A DNA stretch of 22,390 nucleotides, taken from IMG/VR virus record IMGVR_UViG_3300031963_001000, positions 1-22,390 of that record, one strand, 5' to 3'. This stretch comes from a virus. The notes beneath the pieces are model-generated. The model saw only the letters and a program-made list of their open reading frames with translations. It searched no databases and was not told the origin of the DNA. This document shows, piece after piece, positions 1 through 7,739 of the stretch (the first letter of the stretch is position 1; each line of letters starts with the position of its first letter). The position numbers and the translations under genes were made by a program.

Positions 1-167
1 AGAATTATGTTCTTGTATTTTTTCCACCATTCCAAAGCCCTGCTACCCATCTCTGAAATAACATCGTCATCAAAGCGACGCCATTCATCAATGGGGTGGT
101 ATGGAGGCTTCTTTGTGCGAGATGCCTCTGCCTTCCCAGGAAACAACAGGAGTGGACGTTCGACCAT
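1..167 (-). CDS. ietS: S8 (subtilisin-like) peptidase, IetS-like, N-terminal fragment (cut by window edge)
   Basis: Only the first 55 codons are in the window; the gene continues past base 1. Its ATG (167-165) overlaps the TAA stop of the upstream ATPase gene as TAATG, which implies translational coupling. The protein begins MVERPLLLFPGKAEASRTKK and continues into a basic, proline-rich stretch. From memory this resembles the N-terminus of the S8-family proteases found beside AAA+ ATPases in IetAS loci: a (M)xERPLLLFP opening followed by a basic linker. In known IetAS systems the ATPase and protease act together, first described as a plasmid incompatibility/toxin-antitoxin-like pair and later as an anti-phage defence. 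The catalytic Asp/His/Ser lie outside the window and cannot be checked, so the call rests on the N-terminus and the partner gene. Confidence 0.6.
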   Translation of the reverse strand, partial: MVERPLLLFPGKAEASRTKKPPYHPIDEWRRFDDDVISEMGSRALEWWKKYKNII

Positions 168-1168
168 TATTCATCTCCTTGCTGTTTCTGGTCTACTTGC
201 GCCGTCCGTACTCCCCAATTTTTCAATGTCCGCTGGACGATATCTTTCATTTTTGCATCTGGTTGCCCCAGCACATATTGACGGAATACCGTTCTTCCGA
301 ATTCCTCAACCTCTGCAAAATTTGCTCCCTGCATTCTTTTAGCAAGTGTTTCGGGGGCAAGACCAAGGGGAATCTTGATTTTACGCTCGAAGCGTTCAAA
401 CCATTCAGTAAGCCTTGACCTCGTAGGGGAAGGAATTTCCATTCGAACTTGGAATCTTCTCCATACGGCGCGGTCTAAAAGTTCTGGATGGTTAGTAGCT
501 CCGATCACCACAACATGGCTAGGCAGCGTGTCAATCTGCAGCAGAAGGGAACTCACAACTCTTTTTATCTCTCCCGTTTCGTGAGTATCGCCACGCTCTT
601 TCCCAAGGGTTTCGAATTCATCAAAGAAGAGAACGCATTTTCTTGTGCAGGCATAATCAATCAGATTTCTTAGTCGGACAGCGGTTTCCCCAAGATATGC
701 ACCAATAATGCTTTCGTATCTCACCACCAACAGAGGAACCATTAGAGACTCTGCAATGGCTTCCGCTAAAGATGTTTTCCCGTTCCCTGGAGGCCCAATG
801 AGAAGAACTCGGTTTCGTGGCTCAAGATTATATGACCTGAGCAAATCACTTCTGAACTGTTCTTGAATAAGCTCTTGGCAAATAAGTTTAACGTCATCTG
901 GAAGGATGATGTCATCAAATTTTTTCTGCGGGTTAACCTCATAAACAAGATTGTTGATTCGATGATCCATAATCTGCCTCCCACTTGTCCCGTTAATAGG
1001 ACGGTCAGGAGGCGTAATATGCAGCATTTCCTCCAGTTTGGTCGCAAGAACATTGTGATGCTTAGAGCGTTCCTCAGCAATAACCGCTTCTGTCGCCTTT
1101 TTGAGTTTGGCTTTATCGCCACTCAAGCCAGATTGCACAATGTTTAAAATTAAGTCTGCTCTTGCCAT
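167..1168 (-). CDS. ietA: AAA+ ATPase, IetA-like defence ATPase
   Basis: This is a 333-residue classic AAA+ protein. Walker A is GPPGNGKT (125-132), Walker B is LFFDEFE (180-186), sensor 1 is GATN (223-226), and the likely arginine finger is in WRRF (236-239). A helical N-terminal domain of about 80 residues precedes the ATPase core, and a C-terminal lid follows. The length and the N-terminal extension fit the stand-alone AAA+ ATPases that pair with S8 proteases (IetA of Agrobacterium plasmids and the defence-system homologues). The downstream gene, overlapping by TAATG, starts like such a protease. The pair is the last visible part of the leftward replication/recombination operon. The upstream ribosome site (GTAGAGAAACT before ATG) is weak. 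A generic FtsH/spastin-like ATPase is the alternative if the neighbour proves not to be a protease. Confidence 0.75.
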   Translation of the reverse strand: MARADLILNIVQSGLSGDKAKLKKATEAVIAEERSKHHNVLATKLEEMLHITPPDRPINGTSGRQIMDHRINNLVYEVNPQKKFDDIILPDDVKLICQELIQEQFRSDLLRSYNLEPRNRVLLIGPPGNGKTSLAEAIAESLMVPLLVVRYESIIGAYLGETAVRLRNLIDYACTRKCVLFFDEFETLGKERGDTHETGEIKRVVSSLLLQIDTLPSHVVVIGATNHPELLDRAVWRRFQVRMEIPSPTRSRLTEWFERFERKIKIPLGLAPETLAKRMQGANFAEVEEFGRTVFRQYVLGQPDAKMKDIVQRTLKNWGVRTAQVDQKQQGDE

Positions 1169-1209
1169 AGTTTCTCTACTTTTTATTTTCGTTTAAAAAA
1201 CCAGCGGCA

Positions 1210-1527
1210 TCACTTACGCGCAATTTGACGCCCAATTTGTAGGCGGTCTGCCGTGTATGTGGCAACGTAGGTGTCAATATGTAGGCTTTTAATCTCCGCC
1301 AAGTTTCCGGCTGTATCAAACAGATCGGCACCGCGCAGATTGGCACCCTCCAGATCGGCATCGGACAGATTGGCACCGCGCAGACCGGCATCGGACAGAT
1401 TGGCATCGCGCAGACCGGCATCGGACAGATTGGCACCGCGCAGATTGGCACGTTTACCCTTTTCGCCGTCTGTATCAAACCATAACTTGTGGTCTGCCAG
1501 AATAGTTTTTAATTCGTCTTGTGTCAT
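1210..1527 (-). CDS. Pentapeptide-repeat protein with short C-terminal domain
   Basis: The 105-residue product has a 24-residue leader and then nine or so A(N/D/G)Lxx pentapeptides (about residues 26-70; for example ANLRG, ANLSD, ADLEG, ANLRG, ADLFD). Tandem pentapeptides fold as a right-handed beta-helix. The C-terminal part (TYVATYTADRLQIG) resembles the end domain that follows pentapeptides in many phage proteins, but here it stops soon after LQIG, so it may be shortened. The DNA of the repeat block is itself a tandem repeat of roughly 30 bp. AAGGA lies about 10 bp before the ATG. The function is unknown; some pentapeptide proteins mimic DNA and protect topoisomerases, but nothing here proves that. 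It sits directly upstream of the IetAS-like pair. Confidence 0.8.
   Translation of the reverse strand: MTQDELKTILADHKLWFDTDGEKGKRANLRGANLSDAGLRDANLSDAGLRGANLSDADLEGANLRGADLFDTAGNLAEIKSLHIDTYVATYTADRLQIGRQIARK
1320..1460. repeat. Tandem repeat of about 30 bp (two pentapeptides per unit)
   Basis: Near-identical units built from CAGAYYGGCAYCG-type half-units recur head to tail across this stretch. The unit carrying CAGACCGGCATCGGACAG occurs twice, exactly 30 bp apart. The repeats lie in frame within the pentapeptide-repeat gene, so they encode two pentapeptides each and explain themselves by protein repeat expansion. Copy number is likely to vary by slippage or recombination. Confidence 0.8.
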
Positions 1528-1539
1528 TGGGGTTGTTCC

Positions 1540-1857
1540 TTATGGGGTAAAAGTGATTGTTGCGTTTGGAAAGAAGATTGTGCCTAAATAACACGCCAAG
1601 AGAAAAAGCCCGAACATTCCGGCCCACATATACAACATTCCAAACATAAAAGACCGTTGGTCAATTTCGCGCTTTGCTGGTGAGTGTTCTTGGACATCTA
1701 GGTCAACATAGGTTGCCTTTGCTTCCGGCTCTTGGGCAACATAAGCAGGTCTGCTTCTTGGCTCTATAATGTAATCGGCCTTGGTGTTTTTACCTCCAAT
1801 TTCAAGATACGGAACATGCTGTCCGTCTATGGTGCAGTTTTCAAAAATTAGTGTCAT
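1540..1857 (-). CDS. Small C-terminally anchored membrane protein, function unknown
   Basis: The 105-residue protein has a soluble N-terminal part (about 70 residues, acidic and proline-containing) and one hydrophobic segment near the C-terminus (about residues 70-97, SFMFGMLYMWAGMFGLFLLA). It should sit in the inner membrane with a short tail. I chose the ATG at 1857 over an in-frame TTG at 1872. GAGGGAGA lies 5-6 bases before this ATG, and the TTG would overlap the upstream stop codon. I do not recognise the family. It lies in the leftward early operon between the coiled-coil and pentapeptide genes. Confidence 0.65.
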   Translation of the reverse strand: MTLIFENCTIDGQHVPYLEIGGKNTKADYIIEPRSRPAYVAQEPEAKATYVDLDVQEHSPAKREIDQRSFMFGMLYMWAGMFGLFLLACYLGTIFFPNATITFTP

Positions 1858-1868
1858 AACTTTCTCCC

Positions 1869-2981
1869 TCAAAAGTTGATTGTAACGTGGCGGATTTTGT
1901 CATCCAAAATTGCATCAAGAATGCTTTCTGGATTTGCAACGCCCCCAAAATGATACGCAAGATCAGTCCGAATTTCCCCCAGCACCTTCGCCCGGTGCGC
2001 TTCGTCGGCTTGGCGGAGGGCTTCGGCCGCAGCATCATCGGCGGCTTTCTTTTCGGCGGCAATGCGTTCTTCTAAAGCTTTTTTGCGCTCTGCCTCGATG
2101 GCCGCCTGTGCGTCTGCGTGGGCTTTGTCGATGGCGGCCTGTGCTTCACGCGCAATGCGCTCCTGTTCGGCTCTGGCCGCAACCTCGGCGGCCTCTTTAT
2201 CAGCCTGTGCTTTTCGTGCGGCCTCTTCGGCTTGCTGCTTGGCTGCGGCGGCCTCTCGCTCAACTCGGTCAATTTCAGCTTTTGCCGCAACCTCAGCAGC
2301 TTCCGTTGCCGCCTTGGCTGCATCTTCTGCAATCTTGGCTTCACGCTCGGCCTGTATCCGATCCGCGTTTATGCGCTCCAGTTCTTCCAGACGGGCCTTG
2401 TCTGCAATGGCCTGTTCACGATCAGCCTTTTGTGCGGTCAATAGCGCAATCGCACCGTCTTTCATAGTCTGCATTTTGGTCGTAAATTCCATGAAATCCA
2501 GAGATGCGCTGATAACCTCAATCCGGTCAATCCGCGCTTGATATTCGGCTGGTTCCATCGGGCCGGAAAGTTGTGCCAGTAAGCGAATTTCTTCGATGAC
2601 GTCCTCACGCTCTCTCACCCGCGCTCTTTCCCGATTTTCGTATTCGGTAACGGGCTGGCGGATTTGATCTTGCAATTCGTCAAGAAACGTATTTGCCTTT
2701 TTGCGGGCTGCATTGACTTCGTTTGTTTGAACGCGCCACTGCTCGGTTAAATCTTTCCCTGCTTTGTCAATGGCGGTCTTTGACCGTGCCACTTTATAGG
2801 CCGTTGAGATAATTTCTTTCCGGCCTTTTTCTGTTGTCGGGTCAGTTAGAATGCTCAAGGCATCCTCTTTGATCCGGGCCAGAATGTTATCAAGTCCACC
2901 GTCAACGAACAGTGATTGAGCCGTGACAGGCAGTTGCACGTCATTGGCTGTGATGATGGTTAGCTCTGCGCTTTGTGTCAT
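1869..2981 (-). CDS. TolA-like coiled-coil phage protein of the recombination cluster
   Basis: This 370-residue protein has an N-terminal domain (1-170) with the pattern seen in phage proteins of this type. A region reading LTDPTTEKGRKEIISTAYKVARSKTAIDK is followed by a long helical section. From about 190 to 335 there is a strongly Ala/Glu/Lys/Arg-rich coiled coil, the reason such proteins are often annotated TolA or cell-envelope biogenesis protein by low-complexity similarity. A short C-terminal domain (AHRAKVLGEIRTDLAYHFGG and on) closes it. No signal peptide or membrane segment is visible, so a true TolA role is unlikely. GAGGGAAAACCAA precedes the ATG. Homologues I recall sit next to phage recombination genes, as here. 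Precise function is unknown. Confidence 0.75.
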   Translation of the reverse strand: MTQSAELTIITANDVQLPVTAQSLFVDGGLDNILARIKEDALSILTDPTTEKGRKEIISTAYKVARSKTAIDKAGKDLTEQWRVQTNEVNAARKKANTFLDELQDQIRQPVTEYENRERARVREREDVIEEIRLLAQLSGPMEPAEYQARIDRIEVISASLDFMEFTTKMQTMKDGAIALLTAQKADREQAIADKARLEELERINADRIQAEREAKIAEDAAKAATEAAEVAAKAEIDRVEREAAAAKQQAEEAARKAQADKEAAEVAARAEQERIAREAQAAIDKAHADAQAAIEAERKKALEERIAAEKKAADDAAAEALRQADEAHRAKVLGEIRTDLAYHFGGVANPESILDAILDDKIRHVTINF

Positions 2982-3025
2982 TTGGTTTTCCCTCGTTTGT
3001 GTTCCTGTTTGTTATCAAACCACGG

Positions 3026-3442
3026 TTAAAATTTACCGTCAATGATTATTTTTTGCCATGCCTCGACGGCTTGCATGGTGGCATCAACACCCAAAGCAAT
3101 ACACGCAAAGCACCCGGCATCTTTGGCGGCCAATAGGGTGGCTGCTTGCTCGGATGAAAGTTTCGATTGCGTATGGTCGCGGCGTTTCATCTCGCACACG
3201 AACGGAATGCGGCCAAGGATGATAATGTCAGCAATGCCGGTGGTCATGCCCTCGGCCTTATCAAACGCGGCCTGTTGCCATGTCCTAGCCCGTTCATTGT
3301 CCACATGGAAAGACAGCAAGGAAAGGTGCGGCATCGTGTTCCGCAACCGATTAAAGAACGTCACCATCTCAACCGTTTCACGTGGGCATTTTCCCCGAAA
3401 CTTCACATCACCATAAACCGGTATCCCTGCTGGAAACTTCAT
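3026..3442 (-). CDS. VRR-NUC-like PD-(D/E)XK nuclease
   Basis: The 138-residue product shows the core of a small restriction-like nuclease fold. GIADIIILG (69-77) supplies the metal-binding Asp72, and FVCEMKRR (81-88) supplies the ExK pair Glu84/Lys86. A helix with SSEQAATLLAAKDAG and the strand FACIALG follow. This order matches the VRR-NUC family (Holliday-junction or flap nucleases), where stand-alone phage members sit beside helicases. The start overlaps the stop of the upstream helicase by ATGA, so the two are probably co-translated and may act together. I see the motifs directly; the family name is recalled, and the DNA substrate is inferred. Confidence 0.75.
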   Translation of the reverse strand: MKFPAGIPVYGDVKFRGKCPRETVEMVTFFNRLRNTMPHLSLLSFHVDNERARTWQQAAFDKAEGMTTGIADIIILGRIPFVCEMKRRDHTQSKLSSEQAATLLAAKDAGCFACIALGVDATMQAVEAWQKIIIDGKF

Positions 3443-5235
3443 GCCTCTGGCTCCTCATCTATTGGCTGGTTTAAGGCGTAAATGTTATAGAATTGGTTGG
3501 TGGTTTCTTTCTTGTAAGTCACCGTCTCCGGCTTATCGCCAAACAGATAGGGCTTGACCATCTCCAGTTTCTTTTCTGCCTTATAAATATCGCCGGGGTC
3601 TTTCATCACCCAGATTGGAAAGTACCGGTGCGGCGTGATAATATCAATGCGATATGTCTCATTGCCGTTTTTGCTAATACCTTCTGTGACCATCCAATCT
3701 AGCACCTGGTCGCACTGCATCCGTGTCGGGTCGCGTTTTAGGGCTTTATATTCAATCCTCAACTTTTCGTTTGGATCGACAATCTCGCCCTTACACTCCG
3801 CGCAATACCGCGCTGAAATGTCGTTTTTATGCTCACAGTGTGGACACTTCTTAAAAGTCCACCAGTAATTGCACTGAACGAAAGCACCGCGAACCATCGT
3901 ATAAGACATACAGCGCCGCCCGTAATGCGCTGGGACGTCGCCATAGTCCGATGGTATCCGCGTTCCATCAAGGTCGGTGAAATACCCGTATGGGTCAATC
4001 TCATATCCGCCTTCATTGGGGCGGCCCGTGAATGTGTTTACCCCGCCGCATTCAAGACACAGGCAATCAATTTTTCCGCCGCCTTCTTTTTTTCTCTTTG
4101 CTGTGATGATTGGTGCGAATATATCGCCATCAGGGCAGTGACGCTCTAGGTTTTCGGCATAGTCCAGAATTAGGCAGTCATCTTTGCCGTCAAACAACCT
4201 TAACCCCCGCCCGATAATCTGCTGTAACAGCCCAACGCTTTCCGTTGCCCGTAGCAGGGCCACAACGTCCACATGCGGCGCGTCAAAACCGGTGGTTAGC
4301 TTTCCAACGTTCACCAGATACTTAACCTCCTGCCGCTTGAAAGCATCGACAATCACCTTACATTGCTTCTGGTCAGTGTCCTTTGATGTCATAATCCGCG
4401 ATATAGACGACGGCAGGGATGCTAAAACCTCGTGCGCGTGCGCGACAGTGGCGGCAAAGATAATTACCCCCCGCCGATCCCTGCTTTTCTCAACCACATC
4501 CATAACGATTGCAGCGGTTTTGCGGCCATGACCATGATAGGCGCGGTCGATGTCGTCCTGACTGAAATTCCCGGCGTTGTTTAAGGTCATGCCAAGCGTC
4601 TGGTAATGCTCTGCCCCAATTGAGCCAATGACCGGTTGTGTTAGATACCCCATATCAATCAGGGTTCGGGCGCGTATCTGATAAACGCACTTTTTGAAGA
4701 ATGTATGATCCAGTCGTTGTTCTTTATCAACAGCGCGATTGTCTGGCCCTATCTCATAGATAAAGCCCTCATTCATGCGGTATGGCGTTGCTGATAGCCC
4801 GATCACGCGCACGTTGCGGTTTGTGCTTTGAATTGCATCAACAATCGAAAGAACGGTTGGCGTCAAGCCATGCGCTTCATCAATGATGATGGCCGCCACA
4901 TCGTTTTGAAATCTGCTGATCCTGTTTTTCACCGTCCCGGGCGTGCCAAAAACAACCGGATGCTTTGTGGATTTTTGCCCCACGCTGGCGGAAAACATCG
5001 AGGCGTAATTGCCAGTTGCCAGATATTTTTTATAGTTCTGCTCCACAAGAATGCCAGACGGCGCAAGGTTCAATATCCGCTTGCCGCTGCGCTGGTGTAT
5101 CAGCTTTGATATTTCCGCGATGATATGTGATTTTCCCGCCCCCGTTGCCGCCTCAAGGATGCAAGGCGCGGTTGACGCCATAACATGATGCATCACAGCG
5201 TCAACCGCTTCCTGTTGGTATGGCCGCAGCGTCAT
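3439..5235 (-). CDS. DEAD/DEAH-box superfamily 2 helicase with zinc-finger tail
   Basis: The 598-residue SF2 helicase has Walker A ATGAGKS (30-36), DEAH (119-122), SAT (148-150), TTGFDAP (314-320) and motif VI QQIIGRGLR (338-346). After the two RecA-like lobes comes a cysteine-rich part: CLCLECGG (391-398) and a second cluster CPHC..CAEC (464-481), which probably bind zinc. The layout resembles phage and plasmid helicases related to the UvsW/RadD/type III restriction group. It starts within ATGA shared with the exonuclease stop and ends in ATGA shared with the nuclease start. It likely remodels recombination or replication intermediates for the phage. Confidence 0.9.
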   Translation of the reverse strand: MTLRPYQQEAVDAVMHHVMASTAPCILEAATGAGKSHIIAEISKLIHQRSGKRILNLAPSGILVEQNYKKYLATGNYASMFSASVGQKSTKHPVVFGTPGTVKNRISRFQNDVAAIIIDEAHGLTPTVLSIVDAIQSTNRNVRVIGLSATPYRMNEGFIYEIGPDNRAVDKEQRLDHTFFKKCVYQIRARTLIDMGYLTQPVIGSIGAEHYQTLGMTLNNAGNFSQDDIDRAYHGHGRKTAAIVMDVVEKSRDRRGVIIFAATVAHAHEVLASLPSSISRIMTSKDTDQKQCKVIVDAFKRQEVKYLVNVGKLTTGFDAPHVDVVALLRATESVGLLQQIIGRGLRLFDGKDDCLILDYAENLERHCPDGDIFAPIITAKRKKEGGGKIDCLCLECGGVNTFTGRPNEGGYEIDPYGYFTDLDGTRIPSDYGDVPAHYGRRCMSYTMVRGAFVQCNYWWTFKKCPHCEHKNDISARYCAECKGEIVDPNEKLRIEYKALKRDPTRMQCDQVLDWMVTEGISKNGNETYRIDIITPHRYFPIWVMKDPGDIYKAEKKLEMVKPYLFGDKPETVTYKKETTNQFYNIYALNQPIDEEPEA

Positions 5236-6098
5236 GTAAACCGCCAGCTTACGGACGGCTTGCCTTGATATGGCGACAGGTCGGCATCAGGCAACAGTTC
5301 CTTAATGGCTTTGGCGTATGATATTGCCCCCTTGGATTCAACCTGTGTTAATCGTCTCCCTGCGATGATGGCGTTGCCGCCCTTGGCCAGTGAGATAAAG
5401 TCCTCCAGAAGTGCTTTCTTACGCTCTTCCAGTTGGTCGATCTGATCGCGCAGTTCATCCCATTCCGTCACCATCTTTTGCGCCGTGGGCGTGTCGATCA
5501 CCCGGCGTTTTTCTTCAAGGTGTTCGCCTGGATTGAGTAGGGCTGCTTGATATTCCGCATGAAATTCACATGCTGTGCGCCATAACAGGGCTATCATTTC
5601 TTCTTTGCGCTCAACACGGTCGAGCCGCGAGCCGTTCGGCGCCCACTGGTAAAAATCACACCATTGACGGTCAGCCATATACAGATTCCATTGAACCTGT
5701 GCCCTGTAGTGTAAAAGGCTATCATCACAAATTGGTGTAAATATGGGGGTTCCGTCCTTGCGTTTAGAGAACGGACATTTTATCTCCAAAATGCCAAAAT
5801 CCCCAATTAACCCATCAGGCGATGCCCCGAATTGGTCGGTGTGGAAAAACACCGTTTCCCGCACTTTATTGCCGGTTTCAATCTCATAGGCGTGGCGTGC
5901 TAGTGGCTCGTGCTTCTGCCCGTATTCGGTGGCGATATTGCCGGTAAATTCAGGCTCAGCCCCAAAGTGTTGCCGCACCATTTCCCGCAATACATCGGCG
6001 CGGGTTTGGTATGGCGACCATCCCATGATTGAACCAATGCGGCTTGCTGTCACCCGCCCCACGCGCAAGGCTTTCCATTCGTCTGACCCTTGGATCAT
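5232..6098 (-). CDS. YqaJ-family (lambda Exo-like) exonuclease
   Basis: With the ATG at 6098 the protein is 288 residues and begins MIQGSDEWKALRVGRVTASR, the usual opening of YqaJ viral recombinases. Nuclease motifs are clear: TEYGQKHEPLAR (57-68, Glu64), GASPDGL (91-97, Asp95) and LEIKCPF (104-110, Glu105/Lys107). The fold is PD-(D/E)XK, degrading one strand of duplex ends to give 3' single strands for annealing or strand exchange. A longer reading from 6194 exists, but GGGAGAGG lies 8 bases before the 6098 ATG and the extension overlaps the upstream gene. It is coupled to the downstream helicase by ATGA and works logically with the Sak4-like ATPase and SSB upstream. Confidence 0.88.
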   Translation of the reverse strand: MIQGSDEWKALRVGRVTASRIGSIMGWSPYQTRADVLREMVRQHFGAEPEFTGNIATEYGQKHEPLARHAYEIETGNKVRETVFFHTDQFGASPDGLIGDFGILEIKCPFSKRKDGTPIFTPICDDSLLHYRAQVQWNLYMADRQWCDFYQWAPNGSRLDRVERKEEMIALLWRTACEFHAEYQAALLNPGEHLEEKRRVIDTPTAQKMVTEWDELRDQIDQLEERKKALLEDFISLAKGGNAIIAGRRLTQVESKGAISYAKAIKELLPDADLSPYQGKPSVSWRFT

Positions 6099-6131
6099 GC
6101 GTTTATCCTCTCCCAGATTGTATAAAGAAAG

Positions 6132-6156
6132 GGGGCGGCGCTTGTATTGCCGCCCC
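6132..6156 (-). terminator. Hairpin in the leftward operon, possible partial terminator or attenuator
   Basis: GGGGCGGC (6132-6139) and GCCGCCCC (6149-6156) form a perfect 8-bp G+C stem with a 9-base loop. In the leftward transcript the stem is followed by CTTTCTTTATA, a broken T-rich tract. It lies between the SSB-like gene and the exonuclease gene inside one operon. It could lower downstream transcription or protect the upstream mRNA, rather than end transcription fully. Confidence 0.5.
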
Positions 6157-6165
6157 TGTGTTTGC

Positions 6166-6786
6166 TTAGAATGGGATTTCGTCATCCGTATCAACGCCCT
6201 GTGTCACCTCAACGGCGGCGGGGCGGGGGGCTTGCGCTACTGGTGCCGGTGGGCGTGCGGCTGAAGGTGTTGCCGCTGTTGATTCAACAACGCTGCCCTT
6301 TATGCCGGTGCCGTTTAAATAATTGCGGCTGATCTTGCGGTCATCCTCATAAACACCGACAAGAATGATTAGCTTCTTATTGGTATGAGCGTTGCTGACT
6401 AGGCTGGCCGTCAACGGCTTACCACCCTGCAAAGCCAGCGTGACCTTTGAACCAAGCGCGGCATCAACAGCAAAGAATTTTTTGCGCGAATTAACAACCT
6501 TCTTTTCCCATTTAGTTTGATCTGGCTCATAGCTTGGTCGTGCATGTGCCGATGAATCCAAAGGTAAATTAGCACGAACCACAATCCCGCTGAATTGTTG
6601 CGGTTTCACGGCGGCAAAGCTGTATTTTACAGACTTACCCTCTTCGTTGTATTCCGCGCCAGTGACCAGCACTTCAACAAAAGTATTGTCCGGGATAAAC
6701 GGTGCTTGACCTGGGGCCTGTGCATACCCTTCAAGGTAATCCTCGGCTTTATAATCTGATAACAGGCTGTCTAAAAAATCACTCAT
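6166..6786 (-). CDS. Single-stranded DNA-binding protein (SSB-like), acidic tip DDEIPF
   Basis: The 206-residue protein (start ATG 6786, MSDFLDSLL) ends in TDDEIPF. This is the acidic-hydrophobic tip through which SSB proteins recruit partners. A Pro/Ala-rich linker (about 170-195) separates the tip from the globular part, also like SSB. The globular domain has no obvious bacterial SSB signature, so it may be a phage-type SSB. The ORF can be read from 6831, but the 6786 start leaves only an 8-bp overlap with the upstream gene and has AGAGG about 9 bases upstream. It directly follows the Sak4-like ATPase, a pairing known in phages where Sak4 works with a cognate SSB. Confidence 0.75.
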   Translation of the reverse strand: MSDFLDSLLSDYKAEDYLEGYAQAPGQAPFIPDNTFVEVLVTGAEYNEEGKSVKYSFAAVKPQQFSGIVVRANLPLDSSAHARPSYEPDQTKWEKKVVNSRKKFFAVDAALGSKVTLALQGGKPLTASLVSNAHTNKKLIILVGVYEDDRKISRNYLNGTGIKGSVVESTAATPSAARPPAPVAQAPRPAAVEVTQGVDTDDEIPF

Positions 6787-7681
6787 CGTTTGATACCTCT
6801 GTGGTTGTTTCAGTTGTTTCAGTTTGTGCATAGTCCACGTTATCTAAACGCAGCTCTGGGATATATTGAGCAAGGGGGTTGATCCCCTTCTCATATTCTA
6901 GGGGTTCGTCAATCCCGTAGCGGTTCTTTGCTTGGCTAAAGACATTTGAATAACAAATCACTTCACGGCCTCGCCCGTCTTTTTTAACTTTTTTCTCTTT
7001 CCCAGTATGATCTTTCTCGGTCAAGGTATGGGAAGAAAGCCGCAGAAACGCTACCACGTCCACATTGTCAGTGTAGTGCGGGGCGCATTTTTCATTCATT
7101 CGCAAGGTGTAGCGGTTAAACGGCTCTTCATCTGGGGGCCTGATTTGCTCAATCGTGGCATGGGATATAAAGACAACATTCATTCCGCGCTTATTTCGTA
7201 AATACTCGCAGTTTTGACGAATGGTGTTGTGCATTCCAGCGACGGCTTGATACCCGTTGCCATAACCACCAATGGCGTTGCCGATTGTTTTCAAAACTCG
7301 CTCGCGGTCAAAGACACGTTTTTCCTTTGGGCCGCTTTCAAATTTTTTTGAATCGGTTTCAAGGACGTATTCAACAAAAATACGCTCAAGTGCGGTGATG
7401 CTATCAATAACCACTGTCTTAAAGTCATGCGGCTTTGCATACAGCCAGCGCAATTGACCTATTAACACTTCATAGGCTTCAACAGGATCAGACGGCAAGG
7501 ACGGCATTGTGGCAACGTCCACGCCCTGCGCGGTCAATGACCGCAAGCCTTCCTCGGCTTGTATAAAGATGGGGTTGGGCGACAATGCGGCAAGGCTGGT
7601 TTTGCCCGTCCCCATATCCCCGACAATGGTCATCACAACGGGCTTATCCGTTGGTCTGCCCGGTTTGAAATAGTCTATCAT
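6779..7681 (-). CDS. RecA-like ATPase, Sak4-type phage recombinase
   Basis: This 300-residue single-domain P-loop ATPase has Walker A GDMGTGKTS (21-29) and Walker B KTVVIDSITA (88-97). The length, the early Walker A and the pattern PIFIQAEEGL after it match the AAA_24/Sak4 group: shortened RecA/Rad51-like cores that promote strand annealing or exchange in phages. Full RecA or UvsX features such as long C-terminal domains are absent. GGAGG lies 11 bases before the ATG. It is the first gene of the leftward early operon, followed by the SSB-like protein and the exonuclease, giving a complete phage recombination set. Confidence in ATPase is very high, in Sak4 specifically moderate. Confidence 0.82.
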   Translation of the reverse strand: MIDYFKPGRPTDKPVVMTIVGDMGTGKTSLAALSPNPIFIQAEEGLRSLTAQGVDVATMPSLPSDPVEAYEVLIGQLRWLYAKPHDFKTVVIDSITALERIFVEYVLETDSKKFESGPKEKRVFDRERVLKTIGNAIGGYGNGYQAVAGMHNTIRQNCEYLRNKRGMNVVFISHATIEQIRPPDEEPFNRYTLRMNEKCAPHYTDNVDVVAFLRLSSHTLTEKDHTGKEKKVKKDGRGREVICYSNVFSQAKNRYGIDEPLEYEKGINPLAQYIPELRLDNVDYAQTETTETTTEVSNDE

Positions 7682-7739
7682 TGCTTGTTTATCCTCCGTT
7701 GTTTAATCACAGATACACCTTTTCACAATTAAAATTAAG

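Noticed and set aside
1320-1460. CRISPR-like or regulatory short tandem repeats
   Set aside because: The units are contiguous without unique spacers and encode in-frame pentapeptides, so they are protein-coding repeats.
1176-1478. Alternative minus-strand frame with repeated Cys-Ala-Val-Pro-Ile-Cys peptides
   Set aside because: It is a shifted reading of the same pentapeptide DNA; the repeat pattern is an artefact of the 15/30-bp period.
1910-2541. Two long plus-strand frames opposite the coiled-coil gene
   Set aside because: They mirror the Ala/Glu/Lys-rich coiled-coil codons and give Arg/Pro/Leu- or Ala/Ser/Cys-rich low-complexity products without ribosome sites.
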